Source of the DNA: Chrysomallon squamiferum
Lineage: Eukaryota; Mollusca; Gastropoda; Neomphalida; Peltospiridae
Direction of reading: 5' to 3'
Assembly: GCA_012295275.1 (NCBI GenBank)
Contig: CM022671.1
Location: forward strand, 17,128,956-17,192,955
Length of the DNA: 64,000 nt
Shown here: positions 1 to 14,534 of the stretch, in pieces
Layout of the letters: every line of letters begins with the position of its first letter
How positions within the stretch are numbered: position 1 is the stretch's first letter
The notes under the pieces: model-generated
Databases searched by the model: none
What the model was told of the DNA's origin: nothing
What the model saw: only the letters and a program-made list of their open reading frames with translations
Program-made: the position numbers and the translations under genes

Positions 1-1318
1 TTAGACTTTAGTTATAAAAATTATTACCGCAACACCGAAAATATAATTTTTAAAAATTATGAAAAGAAAAAGAAAAAGAGATAAAATGTTTATCATAACA
101 GCCCATTCCTCAATACTAATTCCTCGTTATATTAATTCGACAATGTTGCTTCGTTTAAGAAATCTAGTGTAAAGTGTACTGAACTGTTCTTGATAAAAAT
201 ACACTCAAACTTGGATTCCTGCCTAACAGAGAATTCATTGATGTCACCCAGTGATGCGAGTAATTAATTACATGGCGCCACTAAAGAAAGTCATGAAACC
301 AAAGAACGAATTGGAGCTTAAAACATTTTTCTTATTTAGGTAATAATTTTAAAATTCATTGAACAATACAGATTTTATTTTCCTACAGCCCACCCCACAC
401 AACGAAATCACAGCAAGTTCACACGTATAAAATAAAACTAGCATTTAATAAATGATTAAATTTAAATATTTAGAACATACAAAGTCTTCGGAAACACATA
501 GTTATAAGAACTAATTAATTGTATAAATTAATGTAGTGAAAAGGGAACAAAAATAAAAATTATTTTCCCATGTACTTTTAGTACCTATTAAGTTATAAAC
601 ATTAACATACTCGTATTCAAATAAATTGACAAAAATTTCGGAACCATGAAATAAAAATTCAGCTATACAAATTAATAAAGACTCAAATATAAACATTAAT
701 ATCATCAAAAAATAATAAAATAATAATAATAAAAAAAAAAAAAAAAAAAAAAAAACCACACAAAATAACAAACAAACGGTTCCGTATATATTATAACTTT
801 AAGATCCACGTAACTATATAATAACTAGTTATCTGTCAACAACAACAATTATAATGTCAATAGTAAAAAACGACGTTTATCCAAATGAAAACAATCTTGA
901 ATCACTTCCGTAGTTACACGACCAATTCGCGAAAGACTAATTACGTCATGGCTTATTAGCAGCAATCACCGAATTACCTCCCTTGTTTTCTTTTATTACC
1001 TCCCCTGAGGAAAGCCTCTTCTTTCAAAGCACACTATCCAAATGTGGTAAATATCAAAACGCCTTGTCATGACAGCTGTCGATAGTTGCAGGGCAGCGTA
1101 ATTTTTTAAAATCTTTTTTCGTTTTTCATCTTTATCCTCCAGATTTCAAATGAAGAGTTAGCGTAACTAGGTGACGTTATAACCAATGAATTATCAACAC
1201 AAGAAAAAACAACATGGCCGACTGACATCAAAACATCCCAGCGTCATCAGAGGTAGACTGGAATCCCTTCAGTAATATGTTTCGGTTTCTCCGTTGGGTA
1301 GATCATCTGTTTCACTCT

Positions 1319-1375
<57 letters not shown>

Positions 1376-1632
1376 GATGATGATGATGATAATGGCAACA
1401 ACAACAGCAATAAATACACGAAATAGTGGAAAATAGCACTGAAAACTTATAATTCAGTTATTATAAGAAGAGTAGTAAGTGTACAAGGAATAATAATGTA
1501 GTTGCTGTAGTAAAGTAATATTAGTCTTAGTTCCTCTACTATACTACTACTATTACTAATGGTAACAATAGCAGTACCGATCAAAATAGTTGAGCAAAGT
1601 TACAATAATAGCTGTAGTAGTCATAATATTAG

Positions 1633-1697
<65 letters not shown>

Positions 1698-1758
1698 GCA
1701 ACAACAACAACAACAACATTAGTAGCATTGGTTCAAATAGCTGTAGTAGTTTTATAAT

Positions 1759-1821
<63 letters not shown>

Positions 1822-1865
1822 TCCATATCTGCTAAGAATTCAGTTTTTTAAATGAATGATTATAA

Positions 1866-1915
<50 letters not shown>

Positions 1916-2054
1916 TATATACACATACACATTGCTTGGTAGACACTGAACTAAACAGGTGAAATTGTTTTTTTAAATGTCGCAGATACCACCAACACCA
2001 CGGCCATGAACTAACTATTACTGCAAGAAGAGCAAGACAAAGAAAGAAGATTAC
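1..2054. other. AT-rich non-coding sequence after transporter exon 12
   Basis: Probably the last intron of the SLC6 gene. It holds (AAT)n runs at 1321-1374, 1635-1694 and 1759-1816 and a CA repeat at about 1867-1914. I looked for a short terminal exon on the minus strand and could not support one. Confidence 0.5.
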
Positions 2055-2222
2055 TTCTGGAAATGATCCTCTTGTCTGGAACATGAAGTAGATGAAGTAT
2101 CCCAGGATACAGATGAGCGAGGAGCAGACGATGAGCCAGCCCAGGGTCAGACACCAGATGGGGTAGGTGTACCGGCCGTAGGCTGGCTGGGGCGGGGAGA
2201 TCAGGGTCATGACGAACAGAAT
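2055..2222 (-). CDS. SLC6 transporter exon 12 (TM11 end and TM12)
   Basis: Encodes [20 protein letters not shown], then [20 protein letters not shown] and [16 protein letters not shown]. It matches SERT SPPQ and YPYWSIILGY and ends in TM12. Acceptor is ttccag|ATTCTG and donor GAA|gtaatc. The open frame continues into the intron and a CA repeat, so it is cut at the donor. The last exon (cytosolic tail) is not identified in 1-2054. Confidence 0.92.
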
Positions 2223-2563
2223 CTGGAAAACAAGATAACAAAACAGAATGAAATTAAACAGTATGTTTATAGTGATACAGAGATATGGATCTAAAGGAAC
2301 AACATCAACAAAATATTAGAGAAAAACACTTGCAAAGATAAAAAAAAAAAAAAAAAAAAAAAAAAACAGGATCTAGAGAAAAATGACAGTAATGTAGTTT
2401 TATAGTTTTAAAAAAAAACGTAAAAATATAAAGAAATTTAAAAAAAAAAAAGCATTTGCGTAATAAACTAGGATAAAGATGAATATCATCTAGAGATTAT
2501 AATTGTTAATAATAATAAAACAATACAAGTTTAAACTACGATAAAGACATACACAAATCTAGT

Positions 2564-2629
<66 letters not shown>

Positions 2630-3788
2630 CATAAAGAACTAGGATAAAGACAGCAGCTTCAGAAAAAATAAGACAACAACACAATAATGTAGGTTAAAGC
2701 CAAAGAAAATGGATGGAAACAATTACAACATATTTATGAAGGATAATATAAAGCCTCTTAACAAATTCATCTTGTTAAGACGTAAAAATAATATCAACAC
2801 TGTATAATCAATCCATCAGCACATGATGCCATTGCCCTTTTCCACGTGCTCTCCAGAACAATGAATTGTTTCACTATCTACGTTCCAGAAAATACAAGAC
2901 TGGATATGATAAGAAAGGCTTATAAAGTGACGTTATATATTATTTTTTCTTGTGTGTGAGATGTTACGTTAAAAAAGAAATCCTGCTATTTTAGGTTATT
3001 TCACCTCTATTATCCAGTTACGTTTTTGATATCAGATTGTCGTTAATATAAAAAAAATATGTTGATTGTCATTAATATAAAAAAATATGTTGATTGTCGT
3101 TAATACAAAAAACAATATGTTGATTGTCATTAATATAAAAAAATATGTTGATTGTCATTAATATAAAAAATATGTTGATTGTCATTAATATAAAAAAATA
3201 TGTTGATTGTCATTAATATAAAAAATATGTTGATTGTCATTAATATAAAAAATATGTTGATTGTTATTAATATATAAAAATATGTTGATTGTCATTAATA
3301 TAAAAATATGGTGATGTATCTTTTAACCAAGTAAGCAATCAGTCGATTAGTCAACCAGTCAATCAATCAATCAATCAATCAAATTCAGGCCATCAGAATT
3401 ATTTCCACAACGAATCATTTATGTGCTTTTATTATGTGTGTTCACCATACAGAAGACATTAACAGTTTACCATAAAGCAATGAAATAAAACTAACTAAAT
3501 AATTAAATCCCGTTCTAAAAACGATATATTTAGAATTCAAATATATATATATACATTTTGTTTTTCCTTTGCCTAGAATAAATGAGATTTTACTAACGTC
3601 ACATTCACAAATATATTCATTTATAATAATTCTAGTGTATAAAAGACGGTACCAGTAAGAAGATAGGACTTATAAAAGTCCACGTGATCTGCCAGAAAGG
3701 TCCCGGTGGTGATCCTAACATACACTCAATGTCTTGACTGAATCGCTTCACCCCTGAAATAATAATAATAGTAATAATAATAATAATG

Positions 3789-3828
<40 letters not shown>

Positions 3829-4404
3829 TAATAATAATAATAATAATAATAATAGCAATAGCTGATGATAACGGTGATGATGATAATAATGATAACGATA
3901 AAGAAGATAACATTTCTGTTGTGTCGGCAATGTATTGAAATGAATTAGCAATTATAACTGGTACCTGTTAATTCTAATATTAATAATTTTAAATTCAGCA
4001 CTGTAGATCATTGCCGTTATACCTGTATGTATATTCTTTTGTATATGTGTGTGTGTGTGTGTGTTATATAATATATTACATGTGTTGTAAGTTCTCTGGT
4101 GAGGTATTTTAATGTATCTTTGAATTAATATTCACCGTAAATCCACGAGACTGCGGCTGCTTCGAAAAACACGACGAGAAGTATCGAGATGGGAGCTCCG
4201 TAAGTGTCAAACAGCTGAACCACGTAGATTCCTCCCTGAGAAAAAAAAAACACATTCATTAAGTACGTTATGTGTCTGCAGTATTATATACAAAAGGTAC
4301 AAATTAAAATAATTTAAATGTTACAAAGAAAAGAAAATTCTCTAAGGCGTGATAGAAACGTCAATATAATCAAATACAAAATAAAACTGTAGTCAAGTAA
4401 TAAT

Positions 4405-4443
<39 letters not shown>

Positions 4444-5469
4444 AATAAATAAATAAATAAATAAAAAAAAAAAAAATATTGTAAAAGGCACAAAAGAAAA
4501 ATGCAACCCAAACCAAAGACCAAAAAGACGGGAAAATAATAGAGACTAAGTTTATTAAAATATTATAATTATTTCTCTCACTTTTCGAAATTGTAATATA
4601 TAAAAGATTACCTATATATTAAGAAAATAACAAAATAATTTGATATGTTAAAAAGATAAGACGTGAAAGGAAAGTCATTGAATTAAAATCAAGCGTATGA
4701 ATAATAATGAAAAAACAATTCATGAAAAAGGTACAAAAAAAAACACAAAGACCAGAAATCTTTAAAGAAATAAATTCCGATTACAACAAATAAATAAAGA
4801 AATAAAGAAATAAAGACAGAAGAAAAAAGAAAGTATGAAAAGCAAAACTAACAAATTAACTAATACATAAAAAAAAAAACTAAATAAAAAACGAAAAAAA
4901 GAAAAAACAAAAATCCACAAAATAATAACAAAAAACAAAAACAAAATAAAAGCAAATAATTATATAACATAAACGAGCAGTAAAGAAATCGTGATAACAA
5001 AATAAATGGCATTCCTCTTAACCCATCCTCTCGAAATAAAATGTAAAGGGAATAACAGAGACAAAAGGCCAAACACGAAATGGAAACGTCACGTCACGAA
5101 ATAAAATGTAAAGGGAATAACAGAGATGAAAGGCCAAACACGAAATGAAAACGTTCACGTCACGTCACGAAATAAAAAGTAAAGGGAATAACAGAGATGA
5201 AAGGCCAAACACGAAACAGAAACGATCACGTCACAGTAAACTAACGTAGGTAGTTGTTACAAGTCCTCCAACGAAACAGAAACAGATAAGTCCAGCAACA
5301 AAAAACTCTCGTCGTTTTCTTAAGACGGGGTACTCATCCAAAATGCCCGTAATGATGGCTTCCAATCCACCAAACTGTAAATAAAATTGTTCTGGAATAT
5401 ACATATACATACATATATAGATACATGTATACATACATACATACATACATACATACATACATACATACA

Positions 5470-5505
<36 letters not shown>

Positions 5506-6180
5506 TATATATAAAGAGAATATTCAAAATCCTAAATATATATAATAAACTACATTAGTGTTGCACCAGCCTACGATATTTTATTTTTTCTTCTTTTTAA
5601 AAAGGTCTTTTTACTGAAATATCATTTAATTTTCAAACTTGAATATTGACCAAACTGTAGGATTAAAAAAAGTTAGATAGAGTTTATTATACTGAGAAAA
5701 CAAGGATAAAAAAAATTAAGAGAACTTACTGTGGTATCCAGACCAAGAGTTATTAACATGAAAAAGAAGAGGATTGACCAGAATGATGATCCTTCAATTT
5801 GTGCCAGAGCTTCTGGGTAGACGACGAAGATTAACCCAACGTCTGGAGGAAAACAATTCACAAAACATCGCTAATTAAAACACAACCTCTATCAGCTTAC
5901 GAAACATGATATCTATCTATCTATCTATCTATACATAGTCTAACTATGCGTAAAATAAGAATAATCCAACATACTAGTACGCATACAGTAGTCTCGCATG
6001 CAATGATACAAATAAAAACTTGAAGAAGAAAACAGAAGTTAAAGGAAAAGAGAAAGAAAAAAAGAAAAAAAGAAAGAAAGAAAAAGGAAAGATAATCGTA
6101 ATTGTTGTTTTTAATGAGTTATTTCCTAAACGTTCACAAGGATAGATCGACTGATTAAAAGATAGACAGATATGAACAAG

Positions 6181-6231
<51 letters not shown>

Positions 6232-6672
6232 AAAAGGCAATTAGAAGGATAGATAGATAGATGTACCGGTTTTATCATTAAATACGTATTTATGAACCAT
6301 ATTTACGAATTCTTCATCATCATACAATTTACAAGACAAAGATTGTACTAAAGAGTGTTGAAAAATGAGTTGAAGTAACTTACCTACCCGGGCCACGGTG
6401 GAAATGTCGCGGTTCTGTCTGTGTGCCATGAAGCCCAGCACGGCAAACACAGCAAACCCTGCCAGAAAGCTGGTGAGACAGTTCACCGCACTGGTTATCA
6501 GAGCGTCTCTGAAACAAAGAGCCGGTTAAATTGTAATATTATTATACATGTAAATATAATACACACACACACATGCACATATAAATGCACATATAATTGA
6601 ATTATAATAAGGCTATATAAATGAATGTAAATATCATTTATGTTGGGATTTTAAATATATTATAGGATGTGC

Positions 6673-6704
<32 letters not shown>

Positions 6705-6986
6705 AATGAATTTAAATATCTGTTTTTACTGTGATTTTAAATAGATGCACATCAAATTATATTATAATAATGTTATGTTTGAATATAAATATCAGTTATA
6801 TTGTGGAAATGTGCGTGTATACGGGTGCATTATTTGTCCATTAAAAAGTAAAAGATATATTTGGCTAACTATTAAAATACTATTTATGCTACTACTGCTG
6901 CTGCTGTTGCTGCTATTACTACTATAACAACAACAACTACTGCGCTACATTATTAAAATACTTCTGCTATCGCTACTATAACTGCT

Positions 6987-7027
<41 letters not shown>

Positions 7028-8837
7028 TAAATAATTCCTAGAAGAACTAGTACAGGGATTACCTGTAACAGTTGTTACTGAATTTGTTGTAACTTGACAA
7101 AGCTAATAAAACTCCAAATCCAGGTCCCAGAGAGAAAAATATCTGTGATGCTGCATCTATCCACACCTGAACACATAAACAAATATCAGATGTTATAAGA
7201 AAACACACAATTTACTGTTCAAAGCAAATACTGTGAGATAAAACATGGTAACGTAACATTCATTAAGATGATGATGATGACTACAGTGATGATTATGACA
7301 ATGATAAAAAACGACGATCATGATAATGACGATGACGATGATAACGATAATGAATGAATTAATGAATAAATAAAATATAAATAAATTAGAATTTATATAA
7401 ATAAGAATTTTGGGAATAACAAAAAAAAAAAAACCACAAAAAAAAAAAAAAAACAACAACAACAAAAACAATAACAAAAAAGACCATAAGATTGTTATGT
7501 TTATAAAGTTATAAAAATTCATCACGTCAGTATCGACTGTTATATATTGTTAGTGTATAACCCCGATAACGAGTGTGATGCTCTCCATTGTAAGGAGGAA
7601 AATAAAAGAGCATGTTGTAATCAATGGCTGAGTCTTGGCGTTTATTTTTACGACATTACAAATAATTTATTGTAAATTTATTATACAAACAGTACAGTCA
7701 GTATATAAAGAAAAATGAAAACATACGCTCTACTTAAAAATGTGTTTAGTAAGTTTTATAGAACATTATATTCAAAGCAACGAAAGTGGAAACTGTGTGT
7801 CACAAAATTCACGAGTGAAAATAATTTATTGTACAATCTATAAAGAAACATGAAAACATACGTTGACGTCTGTTAGTTTGCTGAAATTCGGACTCAGGTA
7901 ATACTTGATGCCCATACTTGCTCCAGGCAGAGTTACTCCCCTTATCAGAAGTGTCATCAGAACGACGTAGGGTAAGGTTGCAGTTATCCAAACAGCCTGA
8001 AACATAAATAATTATAATCTAACAGCCTGAAACATTAATAATTACAATCTAACAGCCTGAAACATAAATAATTACAATCTAACAGCCTGAAACATAAATA
8101 ATTACAATCTAACAGCCTGAAACACAAATAATTACAATCTAACAGCCTGAAACATAAATAATTACAATCTAACAGCCTGAAATACAAATAATTACAATCT
8201 AACAGCCTGAAATACAAATAATTACAATCTAACAGCCTGAAATACAAATAATTACAATCTAACAGCCTGAAATACAAATAATTACAATCTAAACAGTTTG
8301 GAACATAAATAATTACTATCCAAAGAGCCTGAAATGTAAAGATTATATTCCAAACAGCCTGAAACATAAATAATTACAATCTAACAGTTTGAAACATAAA
8401 TAATTACAATCTAACAGCCTTTATACAAATAATTAGAATCCAAACAGTCTGAAACATAAATGATTGGATATTGCAAATAATAAATGCATATGCTTGTGTG
8501 TATTGGCTTTTGAAAGTTGGTTTTCTTGACACAACTTACCAAAAATTTGAGGTATAAAATTTTCATGTAATATTTATGTTTTCACTGCTAAATGAATTGT
8601 AATAATAATATTATAATTTTATTTATTATCGACACTAAAATAATTTTTTGGCAAACATGTTACTAATGTTTTGGGGTGCTCCTTATAGATCCATACATTT
8701 TCCTTTCGATATAATGTTGCAGCGATATCATTAATAGATAAAAAAAATAAATGAGAAAGTAAATTTATATGCAACCGTTATTCGTGTTGAATGAAATAAA
8801 ACCTGTTGTTTACATACGAATATTTATATTTTAAAAG

Positions 8838-8870
<33 letters not shown>

Positions 8871-9185
8871 AAAAATAAAAATTCAAGAACACAATTTATT
8901 TTTTTTAAATACTGAACCTTTCCAGAACTTTTGATTCCCTTCCAGAGAGCGAAGTAGACGAGAATGTACACAGCCATCAAACTGAGTGCTATAGACCATT
9001 TGATTCCTCCCAGTCGAGCCATGCCTTCCGAGTACTGCAGCTCCAGAACCTCGCGTCTGAAATTTATTACAGAGTTTAATGAAAATCACTGAGTACGTGT
9101 ATGAATACTGCATCTCTAAATTTCAGAGGGGAAATTTATTATATACTTTAATGAAAATCACAGACAACAAATGGCGAAAATCGAG

Positions 9186-9216
<31 letters not shown>

Positions 9217-10138
9217 CCATCTAGTACTGGATCTTCAAAATCTGTCGTCTGAAATTAGAATGTTTTGAAGACTATCGTTAACGATAAAAGAAAAGAGACG
9301 AGTGCATATGATTATTTACCGAGTCCCGCATCTCCAAACTTCTTGTCTGAATCTTACATAATTTAGAAGACAGTCGAGTTATGTTTAATTATTAAATTTA
9401 AAATATTTCAGAGAATCACTGACAACCCCAAAAAGGCATTCGAGCATTATATGCAATTATTTGGTGTATGTATATCATTGGATGTTTAGCGTTATGCAAT
9501 GAAATGTTTGTTTTACAGTACGCTAAAGTGATTAAGGGTATGAACCTCTTGAAACACAATATAAAAGTCTGCTGTTTTTAGTCTATCATACGTGCTTCAC
9601 AACAGCTTGCTCTGATTAGCACGTTAATTTGTTTTCAAGTTCAAATACAAGTCTATCATAATCGTACATTAACATTATTCAGTAAGGATATGTTTGCAAT
9701 TCAAACTGTTGTCTGTCATCATATGTTAACATTAATCACTACGAGAATGCAGAAACTATTTTATAGAAAAGTTTTTTTTTTTTCTTTTTACCGACGCTGG
9801 GATTAAACAGAAATAAATGTGACAATGACTGAATAAAAACGAGGGCAAAATTTAAATAAAGAAGGACACAGTAACTTGGACCAAGTTTCGTAACAGACGG
9901 GCATTGATCTGAACTTGGTGTTACCGTTCTCCGATATCGCGAAAATCCCCAGTAATTGCATCGTGCACTTCCTTGATTCGAAAGATTCTTTCATTACATT
10001 TGACTGCATTTTGATGAGCGCTCTCTTTCCATTCCCTTCCAATCTGTGTTTTTGTGAAGAACTGTGTTTAATGTATATTTTGAAACAAAATGTTTGGCGG
10101 CTGAAGAATATCTGACGTTTTATGTGATAATGTCGCTA

Positions 10139-10181
<43 letters not shown>

Positions 10182-11012
10182 CAGCAGCAATAGCAGTAGT
10201 AGTAACAATAGTTACAGTTCTTATGGTGTAGTTATAGTTCTTATGGTGATAACAACAGCAATAGTAGCAGTAGCAGCAACAGGTATAGTGGTACCAAGAA
10301 TAATAATATTTCTAAATAAGACAATATATTAACTAATTGTAAATTATATAGTTATACCTCTAAACAGCTAAATATCCGCTGCTACTAAGACTACTATTAC
10401 TACAACCACAATGTTATTATAAAAATTATTGCTACTTTTTGTTGTATAAACAGTTCTCTGCAGTTATATTTTTGCATACATTTCTTTATCAGTTGATATC
10501 TTCATAAATAAATGTCACATAAAATTATGAAATAGTTAAGGACATGCATACATCGGTCTAAGTAACCACTCTATCTCGTGAAAAACAGAAAAATTTGTAA
10601 AATAGTTTTAAAACTGTTATTAATAGAACAAATAAAACAGTTAAAATAATACTTAATACATTACTGGAGATGATGCAAAAAGCTGGAAATAATATGAAAT
10701 ACGTTATCAATGAAGAAGCAATATAAAATAATGAATGTAAAATATTTCCTGTAAAAGCTGTGTAAAAATAAACTAAATTCGACAATAGAGAACAAACAAA
10801 AACATTAAAATAGCACTAAATACGTTATTAAAGTAATGAAAAAAGAAGAAAGACTTGGTAGAAAAAATATAATAATGATATTAACAAAAACAACGACAAC
10901 AACACAAGAACAACAACAAGAATATATTATCAAAGAATTCTTCAGATGCTGATGCTGCTAATAATAATAATAATAATAATATAATTCTAACAACGGTAAT
11001 AATAAATTAATA

Positions 11013-11046
<34 letters not shown>

Positions 11047-13030
11047 AATAATAATAATAGTATTACTCAAAGAATTCTGTAGATGCTGCTGTAAGCCAGT
11101 CATCCTCGCTTCCCTTGTTAAGTACACACTCTGACGTTGATGCTGTCACTCCGTAACCCATTGTCGTCGAGTTTCCCGTCTCGTTCAACGACGTCGTCAC
11201 GTTGACGCACGTCATCACGCGGTCCTCGAACGTCGTGCACTTGTCTGTGTTCCACGTGTTGTTGCAGGTGACCCAGGGGACCTGGGCTCGGAACGAGGAG
11301 AAGAGGAAGTACACCGCCCAGGCGATGATGGTGTTGTAGTACCAGGAGACACACACGGCGATTACACAGATAGCCAGACCAATTCCTGAAATAAACAACA
11401 GGTATTTTTATTATTCCAAGTTCTGAAATTCCAAAAACCTCTGAAAATCTGATATCCAAGACTACTTCGAAATATACGAAATAAGAAAAGCTTCGAAATT
11501 CCGAAATAATTAAAGCTTCGAAATTCAGAAATAAAAAAAGCTTCGAAATTTCGAAATCCTAAATGCACTGAAATCAGAAAATGCATTACACAAGCTTTAA
11601 ATTTGGCTCAAAATATTATATTTAAAAAAGCAGCCATGAAGAGTATTTCTGTGTGAAACATAAATTGAAGTTTTATCTGTGTTCCAAGAATCAGAAGAAT
11701 TCCGAAATCTGATTTTGACACATAATTAATCCATGTTTCTTCTTTCTTTTTTTCTTTTTTTTTATTATGACCGTATATTAAAATATTTATATTGAACGTT
11801 ATTCTATGCCAAAGATGAAACACATACCTTCACCTTCATTATGAAATACAGAAATATACTCCTGATAAACGATAATATAAAATACATAATTTATTTAACT
11901 ATCAAAGTGTGGACTATTGTTCTGTATCATATTGACTCAGTCTGATTGTTTAATTTCTATTATGGACAGAACTCTGAAACCGGCTCGTTAAAAACGTGGT
12001 CATTACGTGCTTTCCTGTTCATGGGACATTGCAGCTAAAAGATCCTTTAATCAGTAAGACAAGCCTTTGATTTAGATATATGGGGTGTCTTCTTTCATAT
12101 CATATCATATCATAAAAGTAATATATGACTGATATCTAATCTTAATACTTGTTGATAATGTAATTAATAATGGCCTTAAACAATACTGATTTCGCTGAAA
12201 AGATATTAACCTTTGAATCCTTTTGAAAGGTTAGAACCTCTGTTTCATTACAGAATTTGAACAGCATAACATGTATTTCAGGGGACATGGTTTTAGAGAA
12301 TTTTCTTTTCGGTTCAGAAGTTGATGGTGATGTCCAAATATTTAATCTCTTCACAGTCATTATAAAGACTGAACCGCTTTTTATAAACAATTGATATGGT
12401 TGGTGATAGTAGCTATAGCAATACAATTGGTAGTAGTAGTAGTTGTAGAAGTAACAGTTGTAGTTTTATTGTTCTTCGTAGTCTTATTCGTAGAGATAGT
12501 AACCGTAGTAGTAAGTAGTATTTATAGCTAGTATAAGCAACAGTAACATTTAGTACTAATAGCAGTAGTAATAAATGTTTTAGTACTCGTAATAACTGGC
12601 AGTAGTAGTAGTGATCGTAGTAGTAATAGTAATAGTCCTTATGGTAGTAGTAGTAGTTTTTATTTATTAATACACTGATTATGTGTCATTCAAAGTCTGG
12701 GTTTTACAAATATGTATTTTAATTGGGGGCTAATTATTTTTACTTTCGACCATTTATTACATAGGACTAATTCTGCGATGGTCAATGACAAACCTTTTTT
12801 TCTTTTTTTTTTTTTATTTTTTTTTTTTTTTTTTTTTAAAAATGTTTCGTAAAAAAAAAAAAAAAAAAATAGGTTTGTCTTTGACCATCGCAGAATTAGT
12901 CCTATGTAATAAATGATGGAAAGTAATAAATTAAATAATAATAATAAAAAAAATAATAATAATAAAAAATAATAAATTCTGTATCTGCTATAACTGAGGA
13001 AAATATTTTCATTACTAATAAATAATACAA

Positions 13031-13061
<31 letters not shown>

Positions 13062-13893
13062 ATATTTCCTGTTCATGTTGGTCTCTCACGATATGTTTAT
13101 CAAAACGCGGTAAGAGCTTTCCTGTCTATGAGTAGGTTTATAGTAAAGAAAATCATGTTGCTAACTGATGAGCAGAGCTGCATCATTTTTTTCTGTCTCG
13201 TATAATCATCATACAAAAAACTGATGACTGTCATTTAGTATTCGCTAGCATTACAAAGTTTGAGAGATACCGCTGAACAATATTCATTAATTCAAAACAT
13301 ATCAGATTTCACATCATATTCTTTTCTTTTTCTTTTTTTTTTTTTTTCTTAAAGAAAATGCTAGTCTTAATGTTTTTACAATTTGAACAACTGCTGATAG
13401 TATTATGTCAGAAAAGTTTCATAATGTTTTAGTAAACAGTAACAAATTTAGACAAAATCTACTTTTAAAATAGTTTTCTCGTTTCAGACTAAGATTTTCT
13501 TTTACACGTTGTTATGGTTACAGATAGTAGTCGATTTCTTTTTTTTTTTTTTTTTTGCCGAGTGCATCGTGCATAATTTCGGTGCGGATTTGGTGCACAC
13601 TGACTTTGTTTGTCGTGCCTATTCAAGCGGAACAAATGCGGGCTTGTTATAATTATTCATGAAGATCGGAATACCGATTTAGATTCAAAGCAATGAATAC
13701 GGGACAGTCGCGTGCCACGAAAGGTCACGTTTTATTGACGAGCATTTTACCAGACCTGATACCAGATTCAGACCTACTACGTTGTACGAAATCTGCAAAA
13801 TACAAAACACCGGCATGCCTGTGTGCACGTGTGTTTAAGTGTCTGTATGATAAAACCTTACATTTCTAGATTTAATCAATGATAATAATAATA

Positions 13894-13953
<60 letters not shown>

Positions 13954-14039
13954 GAAAACAACAAAAATATATATTTAGAAAGTTAAACCAAAAAGGAAAA
14001 CCGAAACCTTGTTTGCTCGCTGCGAAAGAGACATTATTG

Positions 14040-14121
<82 letters not shown>

Positions 14122-14328
14122 GAGTATAGATGGACCTAAATGAACCATACCACAGTAAACCTCTTAACATAATCGAAAAAAATAAAATAAAATAAAATAA
14201 AATGAACAGAAGGAAGAAAATAAAACAACAAATAAAGAAAAACAAGAAAGGTAATAATAATAATAAAAGAAATGGTGTCCGAAATAATTTTTGCATATCA
14301 TTGTACATCTATCTATCTATCTATTAGG

Positions 14329-14360
<32 letters not shown>

Positions 14361-14501
14361 ATTTTCCTTTTGAACTGATTACATAAATCCATGCTCAGTA
14401 TTATTTAATTATAACTATTTTAAAAGAAGTTTGAAGAATATTGCCGGTTAATGGGCTATGAATCATTAATTATTAATATATACCTTTATTCTTTCTTTGT
14501 T

Positions 14502-14534
<33 letters not shown>

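Noticed and set aside
1559-1855. Poly-Asn/Ile ORF
   Set aside because: It is an AAT microsatellite with no coding features; the same applies to the Ser/Leu ORFs in CT tracts and Tyr/Cys/Met ORFs in TATG repeats.
1866-2054. C-terminal extension of the SLC6 ORF through the CA repeat
   Set aside because: The frame runs past a good donor (GAA|gtaatc) at the position where SLC6 tails are normally spliced, and it ends in a Cys/Val microsatellite run.
7991-8467. CRISPR-like array or a repetitive protein (LDCNYLCFR repeats)
   Set aside because: Units are contiguous with no variable spacers, and the ORF is just a repeat read out of the transporter frame inside an intron.
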